The notes under the pieces are model-generated. The model made no database searches and was not told the DNA's origin. It saw nothing but the letters and a program-made list of their open reading frames with translations. A stretch of DNA of 64,000 nt from Holothuria scabra (taxonomy: Eukaryota > Echinodermata > Holothuroidea > Aspidochirotida > Holothuriidae): the NCBI GenBank assembly GCA_037179385.1, contig CM074190.1:10748206-10812205 (forward strand), written 5' to 3'. Below, in pieces: positions 56,382 through 64,000 of the stretch (position 1 is its first letter; each line of letters starts with the position of its first letter). Both the position numbers and the translations under genes were made by a program.

Positions 56382-59300
56382 CTGCAATGAAAAGTAGAAA
56401 AGGGGAAGTATTACAAAAACCTTCATTGCCCTTGACTGTGATTGAAAATGTTATTCGCAAACATTTAGACAAACCCTTAGAGTATTTTCCACCAATCTGA
56501 ATCTTTCAAATTTGAACCAAAAGCTAACCTTAAATTTTCATCACAAAATCTGAAATATAGTACAAAAATCTGTTGTGGTCTTTAAAGGCCTCATCTTCTC
56601 ACCCCAAACAGTTCCAACTCTCCAAACCTACTTACTTTGCCCCTCCCACAACCTTTTAAAACTCATCCTCATTCAGACATACTGTACCCTCAGTTTATTG
56701 TTTCAGGGTGAGTATACTGTATAAAACCCCAATGTGTAATCAAAACACTCTTAGTACAGTACAGCCCATGTAATATAAGCTATAGCACTTGGCATTGTTT
56801 AAACTGGCTGTGAAAGAGCTGAGCCAATTGAGAATTTACAAAAACCACTACAAAAATTGTAGTTTAGGATGAAAGGATTGGCTCTTTACTAAATCTCTCA
56901 TGCTTGAATACATAATTGCAATTTATCAATACACACGATAAATTCACAGGCTTTAGCAGAGCTACTTGGTGGAAATTCCAACAAGACAAAAAGTTCATGA
57001 GATCAAAAGGAGAAAGGGTCTGCAAGCTAAGTCCGAAAAGCGTAAAAAGGTTCACAAAGCCAAAAACGAAACTAGAGTAGCACTACTGTAGGGAAGTTTA
57101 ACATCCTGATACAGTACAATTTATGCTCAAAATAACTATTAAACACTGAAAACATCTTTGTGCACAATTACTAAACTACTCTTAGATATACTGTAAATTG
57201 AGAAGCAGGATAAAACTTCCAGGCTGAGACAACCAGCCAGGTGAAGGATCACTGTTTCAACTTGTGTTAAACAGAACTAGTTTTCCCTTCACTGCCTTTC
57301 ACACTGTTTGTTCAAAACCAATCTCTTTTATCTGCTGATGTTATCTCACTTAGCCTCATACTATACTCTCATTCAAACATTTACATTTATTGGCAGAGAA
57401 AACAACTTCTGAAGGCTGGGAGCATAATTTTACAGCTGAGACCCTCTCTACTAAGAATTTCAACTGGTAGTCTAAAAAAATTTTACAAGGGCTGGACCTG
57501 TAAGTATATGCTGCAGAATATTATCAGACCTATACAAGACAATCTAACTGCTTAAAAGAAGGGTTTACGGTCACATCAAAGTCTGATGTGTTAGAGGGGT
57601 ACTAATTCTAAGCATTTCAGTGAAATTTGCAAGCACATATGACATCATACCCAGGGACCGTGGAGACGGGGGGGCTAGGGGGGCTTAAGCCCCCGCACTT
57701 TTTTGCTGTTGGCATTTTGGGCCACCTTAAACTGCATTTTGGGCCACCTTAAATTGCATTTATTTTATTGGACATATTTGGCCGCTTCCATGGTTATAGC
57801 CCCCGCACTTCAAATTGGCTCCGCGGCCTCTGATACCTCCACATTAATGAACAGTCTTTTGTTTCTCTTTAAAATTTACAGCCAATTTTCTCCTCAACAA
57901 CCCAAAATTATCAGAATAATATATGATTGCATAAGTGGCATTAGAATTTACAAACATTGCATTTCACACATGCAGGGAGGTCTTATTCCTATTAACTTAA
58001 AGGTTAACACAGCAGTCAAAAAAACAAAGGGAAACAAAGCATTCCTTGTCAATGTGAGAAAGTGATGTAACCTCTGCCCCCCTCAAGCTCACTTTGGAAC
58101 ACAAATCTTGTGAGTTGTGATTACATTTACTGATGTCTGGAGAAATACACGTCTGATTTACAGTAGATGGGAGTTCAGTTTGTAGATTTGGTTTCTCTTT
58201 CACATACAGTATGGAAATTAAATTTTTGCTTCAAAACTTCCCTTTTAAAGGCCTACTGTATTCCTCTTACCTCAAACTGCATTTTTTGTAGTAGCCTACA
58301 AAATTTCTCAATTGGCTCAGCACTTTGATTGATAGCTAGTTCAAACAACTAATACAAACTAACAAAGCTCATATTACAGAGCCTGTACTGTACTGAGATT
58401 GCTTTGATTACACACTGGGGACTCATCCTGAAGCACTAAACTGAGGTTGTATCAGCTAAATGAGAATGAATTTCAAACAATATATTTGAGGAGCTTAAAG
58501 TGGCTCATTGAGTTGGTTCATGTACTTCAAATTTTCCCAATTCCCAAGTCAATTTTCTTCACATATCAATGACAAATGGTCAAACTAAGACAATCCCTAT
58601 ACCTCACAAACAAAGAAATGTTTTATGAAGGAGTACTTAACGGTTCAATTAGGTTTTCAAAAATCTGTGACTAGACACTTTTTCAAATTATGCACAAAAC
58701 TGCTACAAGTCAGGACACCATAAAATTCAAAAATTTTGACTTCTTTCGTAACTTTTAGATGTAAAACTTGGCTAATCATGTTAATTTAGCATTTTCAAAT
58801 GTTAGTACCCTTAAACACTTTCATCAATTTATTGATATCAACTCAATGAGCCCCTTTAAAAAAAGGTAGGTAAGAAAAATTGGAACTGCTTAGGTTGAAG
58901 GATCATACAGTACCTTTATTAAAAGGCATTTTCCAGATCGAGACAAAATTCATTGCCCTCAAAATAGACAAAAGATTTTCTCTATCAGGAGGTGAAAACT
59001 GCACCTCAACAGCATTTATTGCATTCAGAAGATATTAGTTTTCAAAGTAATGGAAATTATTCTTGGAATTGATTGCATTTATGGGAAATTTGTGTTGTCA
59101 TCTCGGCACATTAATTTAACGTTGCAGTCTATTTATTTAAAATTGTGATACTGTACCTCTGCAGGGAGTATTCAGTAATTTTGTTTGCCTTACTCCACAT
59201 ATGCTGGGGGGCTATGTCAATTTTCCCAAGGTTCTCTGGTCCCCAGGTTCAATGTTCCCAAATCTCAGGAACATTAGCACTTCTGGGAACATCAAACCTC

Positions 59301-62232
59301 TGGAATAACAAACCTTGTAATCACCGCCAAACCATCAAGAAACAGAGAACACGGAACCTTGGCTTGGGAACGTGGAACCCTGAAAACATTGAGTAGACCC
59401 TCATATGCTGAAGGGTAATGATCCTAGATCTACAAGAAAAGGTGCTCAAACATTCGTTGTAGATTCTGCTTCAGAATCTAACCATGTCGAACATTGTTGT
59501 CTATTGTGTTGAACATTTAAAGGTCATGTGCGATTTTTTGTGTTTTGGTTTTCTGGTAGTTTTGCACTTATCAACTGCAACCCCAACCCCTAGACTGGGG
59601 GATGGTGGGGCTTTAAGCCTGGATTTTGTGGTGAACTTCACTTTAATTTTGTACCCAAAGGGCGGGAACTTGTGCCAGGAATTCACTCATTCTGGAAGGC
59701 TGGGAAAATCAGGAGAGGGATGTACTTGTGGAATGAGTAGTGCTCAACAGTCAGGTCTGGGGACTCCATGAGGAATTTCTTACCCTATTAGATATTTCAC
59801 CCGAGTCCCCACCAAAAGGGAGGTTTGTTGGGGTAATCAAATTTTACCCGACTTCCTGCTTAACTCATTCAAGCAAGCTCCAAGAAACCACAAGCTTGAT
59901 AAGAGGCAGCTAGAGGAATATGGGAACAAAGACTGAATAATCACAGCCAGATTGCCACTGTTTGCAAGGTGTGAAAGACAAGCAGTAGGGCAATTTTTTA
60001 TCTGGTTTTCGTTGACCTTCGTTCACTGAAGCAAAAAGGTGTGGACACAGTTTTTATAGGCAGGGAAATTCAACATGTCCGATCTTTCCCTGGGATTTAA
60101 CCTCGATCAATGCCCCATCCTGCGCAGACATGGCTGAGCTCTGCCAGGGGATTTACTAATACTTACTGTATTTCAAAAATAAAAGATCTTTGCCAAGACC
60201 AGGACATCCTTCCCCAGGTCTTGGGGGCTCAGGCCAGGTTGCAATTGATATTTGTATTGTTTATGCATGTGCAATAGGAGATAAAACGGTTTGGACAGCA
60301 CTTGCCAAGTAGCGATAATTTCAGAGAATGTTGTTTGGTTTCCTTTCTCCACTTCAGTGCACCGTAATTGACAAGTTTTTCCATGACTGTGGTTGAATCT
60401 AATGTTTCTGGGCTCGTTAGGTGTTGGTGGTTTGCTTTTTGTTTTTGGGGGGTTTTGGATCATAGGGCACCTTATGAGGCCTTATGCAAATTTAAAGCAC
60501 TTCTTTGCCCTTTAACCTGTTATGTTATTGTTAGGCCTATGTTAAAGGGGAGCAATAGTGGCCATTTGACTCCCCACATATGTATAGTACATTGATAAAC
60601 ATTAGATATTAACACTACTGTGTTGTTTTTCCACAAAAAACTCATACCGAAAAAAAAAGTTTCAAATCTCGCGCTCTTCAAGACATGAGTATCCCCATAC
60701 TCGAAGAAACACGACCATGGATCAGCTGATTGATGACGTAAAACCTGCACCTGATCAGATTTCACAAAAGTGGTTACCAACTTACGTACACTTACAGCTG
60801 AATTTATAATTACCCTTTACGAAGCTTAAAAAACTTCATAGTTGCTTTTGCTTTACTGATAAAAAGTTTTGATAACCCAATAATTTTTTGTTCTTCTTTT
60901 TGTTTCATCCTCAAATAAAAAATAGTTGTTATTTCTGACTGCTTTTGTACAAACCAAGATAAGTTACTTCCGGTAGACCCTAAAACTACAAGCTGTAACA
61001 ACAACAAGCTGTGACTAGCAAGACCGTATTTTAGCATGATTTTCGGTGCAACAGTTAGGTTCATTTTCACTCATTTTCGCAAAGATTCGATTTAGTCGAA
61101 CCTTGTGTAATTCCCGTAAGTAATGTAGGATATTTGTGGACACTTCAACGTTAAAAGGTGCAATCGCGAAGAGAAATCGGCTAAGACACCATACACATCG
61201 ATCGGTGTTATTGTTATACGGCATAGGCTACGTATTGCTATACTAGTATAAGCCTGTACGTAACGTAGCCTACTGACCCTTGGTCTAACGTTAGCTTGTA
61301 TAGAGTGTACGGCTGGTTCGCTGCGTGTGCTGGTCACATCGCTCGCAGGTGCACGAGTTTTCCTTGGTCGAACTGGCTCAAAATCATATGCACTTAGCCC
61401 GGAAGAGGCATCCATATTCTTTTAAGGAGTTAATCTTTTGATTTCTGAGCCTTTATCTCAGGCTCAACTGTTGAAACGTTTGTAAAATGAATTAAACGAT
61501 GGGCAGTTGCGCTAGTTTTCAGTAGTGTTACGAACGTCTGTGCAGTATAGTATATATGATATTCTGCAATAGCAAACAAAAGTATACATTGGGTGCAGGT
61601 TTTACGTCACTGTTCTGTTGCACTACGGGTAATTTCGGAGAAATATGGTGCTTTGCACTGCTTTGCTTGACTGCCTTTCAGACTTGCCTCGCAAATACTC
61701 ATACTACGTTTGACTTGGGATAAAATTGGTCTTTAATGATGCCAAATTGCTTGGAATAATTATATTGAATTTCTGTGCTGTCTAGAAGGCTGTACAATTG
61801 CTTCCCTTTAATTGTTTCAGGACGTTTGCTTTATGTTCAAGTTCAAACTTCAAGGAAAGTGTGAGAGTTTTTGAGTTTCTTGGACACATCGGTTAAAAAA
61901 TTTTGTCACATGACTCCCAAGAGCCAATCATGAAACAATACAGTCCACATGCTTCATGTTCTGAGCACTTCCCAGACAATATCGTGACACAGCTGGAAAT
62001 TATGGCTAAAACTAAATTGCTTTACCGTGTGCCGGCTAGGCCTAGGCTATAGCCTAACATAGGATCGCGGGAAAAGCTACCAGTAACAGTAACACTAACA
62101 CTTAACAAATAACAGATCCAGGTTGGCTAAAAATTAGAAACATTTCTGACGTATTTGTACTTGAAACTGTTTACCTTGCAAACATGTTTGAATATCACAT
62201 GCTTGTTTCTGGCAAGGATCGACTTTTGGCAT
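56242..62232 (-). CDS. CMC4: CMC4, twin CX9C mitochondrial intermembrane-space protein, two coding exons
   Basis: Exon 1 is 62232-62175 and exon 2 is 56381-56242. They join to 198 nt, 65 aa plus stop; human CMC4 (p8 MTCP1) has 68. The splice is CAAG/GTAAAC to TTTTCATTGCAG, phase 1 on both sides. The N-terminus MPKVDPCQKQACDIQ is almost the vertebrate sequence. Cysteines at 7, 12, 17, 28, 38, 39 and 50 sit at the positions of the human protein, giving CX9C pairs 7-17 and 28-38 of the CHCH fold. C49 is extra. Such proteins are imported and oxidised by the MIA40/CHCHD4 relay; the specific role of CMC4 is unclear. The tail (KKREKVKSK) is basic. The gene converges with FUNDC, with 6.5 kb between the stop codons. 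Confidence 0.93.
56582..56889 (+). mobile_element. TTAA-flanked MITE, family P, copy 3
   Basis: Left TTAA at 56582-56585; the right site has decayed to TTAC. The ends AGGCCTCATCTTCTCACCCC and TGAAAGGATTGGCTCT fit the family. It lies in the CMC4 intron. Confidence 0.85.
57652..57832. mobile_element. Short hAT-like MITE
   Basis: The ends CAGGGACCGTGGAG and CAGAGGCCGCGGAG (complement) pair over 14 bases with few changes. The interior has a G-run followed by a C-run and a duplicated GCATTTTGGGCCACCTTAAA (57713-57760). No exact 8-bp flank duplication. Confidence 0.6.
58245..58919 (-). mobile_element. TTAA-flanked MITE, family P, copy 4, split by family X
   Basis: The P sequence runs 58245-58494 and resumes 58860-58919. 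The left flank is TTAA and the right flank TTAT. The break falls at TTAA where other P copies read GAGGGGC-TAGAAGTAAGTAGG. Confidence 0.85.
58495..58859 (-). mobile_element. TTAA MITE family X, copy 2, nested in family P
   Basis: TTAA at 58495-58498 and 58856-58859. The ends AGTGGCTCATTGAGTTG and AGGGGCTCATTGAGTTG (complement) pair with one change. The element is 357 bp between the TTAA sites and otherwise uninterrupted. Confidence 0.88.
58920..59090. repeat. Dispersed repeat fragment, shared with 25531-25690
   Basis: Starts AAAAGGCATTTTCCAGATCG and aligns to the copy at 25.5 kb in the same orientation, with small indels. Confidence 0.6.
59160..59400. repeat. Degenerate short-period repeat of GGTTC/GGAAC words
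   Basis: Repeated fragments such as AAGGTTCTCTGG, CAGGTTCAATGTTCCC, GGGAACATC and GGAACCTTGGCTTGGGAACG give weak self-complementarity. Origin unknown. Confidence 0.4.
59401..61899. other. CMC4 intron, central part
   Basis: No confident exon or complete element. A minus-strand frame at 61415-61092 is discussed separately. Confidence 0.4.
61092..61415 (-). CDS. Possible coding exon, uncertain
   Basis: A 107-residue frame opens with an ATG in fair context (AATATGG). Its start, MDASSGLSAYDFEPVRPRKT, looks more protein-like than nearby frames (mixed charge, low complexity absent). No family recognised, no strong donor site found downstream, and no partner exon found. It lies inside the CMC4 intron on the same strand. 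It could equally be chance. Confidence 0.2.
   Translation of the reverse strand: MDASSGLSAYDFEPVRPRKTRAPASDVTSTRSEPAVHSIQANVRPRVSRLRYVQAYTSIAIRSLCRITITPIDVYGVLADFSSRLHLLTLKCPQISYITYGNYTRFD
62175..62232 (-). CDS. CMC4: CMC4 exon 1 (coding part)
   Basis: 58 nt encoding 19 residues with C7, C12 and C17, then the first base of codon 20. The ATG complement is at 62230-62232 and the donor CAAG/GTAAAC lies at 62175/62174. The encoded peptide is nearly identical to the vertebrate CMC4 N-terminus, which makes the start unambiguous. Confidence 0.93.
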
Positions 62233-62277
62233 TTCACGAGTTAGTAATAATTGACAAGATTGGATGCCGACACCCCG

Positions 62278-62453
62278 ATGCAGACGTACATGCTCCACAA
62301 ATCACCGAAGCTTGAAGCTATGCAAGCTGTGCAGGCAGGGGAAATCCCTAACACAGGGAATCCCTTAGTGGAGGAATGCTGTTGTTACAAAGACTCCAGC
62401 GAACAGCTTAATCTGGCAACTTGTATAAATCGAAAAGAATGTAAAATTTCAAC
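62278..62453 (+). CDS. Possible divergent first exon beside CMC4, uncertain
   Basis: Beginning 46 bp from the CMC4 start codon on the opposite strand, an open frame (MQTYMLHKSPKLEAMQ at its start) reaches a strong donor TTTCAAC/GTAAGA at 62453/62454. The human CMC4 neighbour on this side is BRCC3, in divergent orientation, but this peptide does not resemble the BRCC3 start as I know it. It could also lie within the CMC4 5' UTR. Confidence 0.25.
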
Positions 62454-63090
62454 GTAAGAATTCGTAAATTTAGATTGATCTTATTGATGAATATAAATTT
62501 TTTTTTTATCATAGTTCAAACCGTAACGTTTATTTTCAGAGCATGTTTGGTTTTCATATTCCGTGAAAGAGCCAAAGAGTACACCGTAGCAACAGGATAT
62601 GATGACAAGCATGCACCTTGACAACGGCCAACCTTCAATTCTACACCATATGCATACGTACGTACATCCAGCCTATGCAATATTACTACTGTTTGTGTAT
62701 AGCTGTATATACTAGCTTTGCACGGTACACAGTAAAATCAGAAGTGAAACTGGTTCTGGTTCTGGTTGGAAAAGCAACATTGGTACATCGGACGACCAGT
62801 ATAATTAATTGTTTCCCGTACTATCGAAAAGTGAAATGGCGTTACCATTTCTTCCAGGGAATACATTCAACAATAATGTGAGATATTTGCTTTTGTATGC
62901 TGATTGTCGTTTAACGGCAATCCAAGTTAGGCCATAAGTTACGTTAGGCTAGGTCTAACTTAGGCCCTAGGCCTAGGCTTAAGGTTATCTTATATTATAA
63001 GATATAGCCTTATATTTAAAATAAAACTAGGCCTTCGATGCGTTAACTACGCCGACATAGCCAAAGCTAATTAGTTTCTTACCAGTCTAC
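62454..63090. other. Right of CMC4, nothing recognised
   Basis: TAGGCCTA-rich from 62930. No supported gene. Confidence 0.4.
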
Positions 63091-63093
63091 ACT

Positions 63094-63300
63094 GTAAAAA
63101 ATTTCTGTAGATTTACAGAACAAAAAAATAAAGATAGGCCTAGGCTATACATAGCCTAGGCTAGGCTAGGCCTGGAGAAAACGGAAAAAGTACTGTCCAT
63201 TTTTTCCAAAAATTGACAGTACTTTTTCCATTTCCTCTTTGTATTTCATTATTTTTTGTTCTGTTTTCCTACAACTGTCTGTAGACATTTTTTACCGTGT
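63094..63300. mobile_element. MITE with CACTGTAAAAAA-type ends and inner hairpin
   Basis: The ends ACACTGTAAAAAATTTCTGT and the complement of ACACGGTAAAAAATGTCTAC pair, as do AACAAAAAA stretches further in. Inside, GGAAAAAGTACTGTC (63182-63196) pairs exactly with 63218-63232, while a TAGGCCTAGGCTA block fills the left interior. No superfamily assigned. Confidence 0.65.
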
Positions 63301-63334
63301 AAACGTCCCCAGACCAAAACGTCCCATTGTATAA

Positions 63335-63564
63335 TGGTTGGTTCAAAGTTCGAACAGGTTCTAAATTCGAACACCTAATTAAATCATTCAATATATCAGT
63401 CATAAGACAGTATTTTCTTCAATTACTTTAAACACCATTAAGAAATAATTATTGCTCTTTATGGTACGGTAAAACTGACAATTATTTTGCATCGATCAGT
63501 GAATAAATATTCCATTTAAATGAGGTGTTCGAATTAAGAACCTGTTCGAACTTAGAACCAACCA
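63335..63564. mobile_element. Foldback MITE with 42-bp inverted termini
   Basis: 63335-63376 and 63523-63564 are reverse complements with two mismatches (starting TGGTTGGTTC, containing AGTTCGAACAGGTTCT). Total 230 bp with a 146-bp loop. No clear target duplication. Confidence 0.8.
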
Positions 63565-63670
63565 CTATATATTGTAAAATGAACTGAGTCTTTAGGCCCC
63601 TAGGCTAGCAAGTTTAGTTAAAACAATTCAAGTTGTTTGTAAATTCGGCCTAGCCTAGGCCTAAAGTTAT

Positions 63671-63690
63671 TATCATCATCATCATCATCA
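63671..63690 (+). repeat. (ATC)n microsatellite
   Basis: Six to seven tandem ATC triplets. Confidence 0.85.
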
Positions 63691-63764
63691 AGACAGACGT
63701 TGTTGGTCAGCGGCCATTTCGTTTCTAGATAATCCATTTGCTAAACCTCAGCTTTATGGTCAAA

Positions 63765-64000
63765 TTACATAGGCCTAGGCCTATTGCATTGATGCCACAC
63801 TTTGTCGAAGCTTGACTTGAACCCGTTTAGAGACAGTGCCATAATGACGTGCCCTGGAAGCGAGTTCCAAATGTCAATACCACCTTGGGAGAATGATCTT
63901 TGTCTAATGCTTTTGATACAACGTTGCTTACATATCTTGAGAGGGTGCCCACCGGTAGTGCAATCAAATGCTCTATCTCTGGAAAAGGGTGACATTGCCA
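63765..64000 (-). pseudogene. LINE reverse transcriptase C-terminus, cut by the window edge
   Basis: The reading frame runs in from the right edge and ends with a stop at 63765. RSFSQGGIDIWNSLPGHVIM followed by LNGFKSSFDKVWHQ is the conserved tail of jockey/CR1/RTE-type reverse transcriptases (F--R---WN-LP---V---S-N-FK--LD--W). The catalytic part would lie beyond 64000, so whether the copy is intact cannot be judged. The last residues (RPRPM) come from a TAGGCCTAGGCC block. Confidence 0.75.

Overview
This is a gene-poor, AT-rich animal nuclear DNA window. Two short intron-split genes encode conserved mitochondrial proteins, and almost everything else is non-coding or transposon-derived. The many TAGGCCTA-type and TACAGTAC-type words, poly-C tracts and dense MITE content suggest a marine invertebrate deuterostome, possibly an echinoderm. 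That assignment is a guess from general appearance, not from a marker gene.

Layout. 1-920 is unremarkable flank. 921-22486 is a tandem array of about 3.16 kb units: six full units, a seventh 2.1 kb unit with an internal deletion, and a closing 468 bp module. Each unit is a roughly 478 bp MITE-like module with terminal inverted repeats plus a roughly 2.69 kb non-coding spacer. The spacer carries a perfect 30-bp-arm hairpin. The outer edges of the array are MITE termini flanked by TTAT, whereas the internal modules are flanked by TTTA. 22487-32001 is intergenic DNA with a foldback element, hAT-like MITEs rich in poly-C, and TTAA-flanked MITEs.

Genes. A FUNDC1/FUNDC2 orthologue lies on the + strand (coding exons 32002-32020, 45975-46116, 47541-47616, 48335-48463, 49690-49767; 147 aa). 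CMC4 lies on the - strand (62232-62175 and 56381-56242; 65 aa). I assembled both from splice sites and homology to remembered vertebrate sequences. Exon 1 of each is tiny (19 and 58 coding nt) and lies behind a large intron (13.95 kb and 5.8 kb). The genes converge tail to tail. This is the same order and orientation as FUNDC2-CMC4 at human Xq28, so it looks like a conserved microsyntenic pair. FUNDC1 is an outer-membrane mitophagy receptor and CMC4 a twin-CX9C protein of the intermembrane space.

Introns and intergenic DNA hold a layered transposon record. FUNDC intron 1 contains two copies of an inverted-repeat element with a tRNA-like pol III module, an element bounded by inverted 16-bp minisatellites, a 1.79 kb TIR element, and an L2/CR1-like LINE relic with a piggyBac-type MITE inside it. 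It also contains a complete hAT-type MITE with an 8-bp target duplication. Two TTAA-flanked MITE families occur nested in each other in both directions. A LINE reverse-transcriptase C-terminus runs off the right edge. No prokaryotic, viral or CRISPR content was seen.
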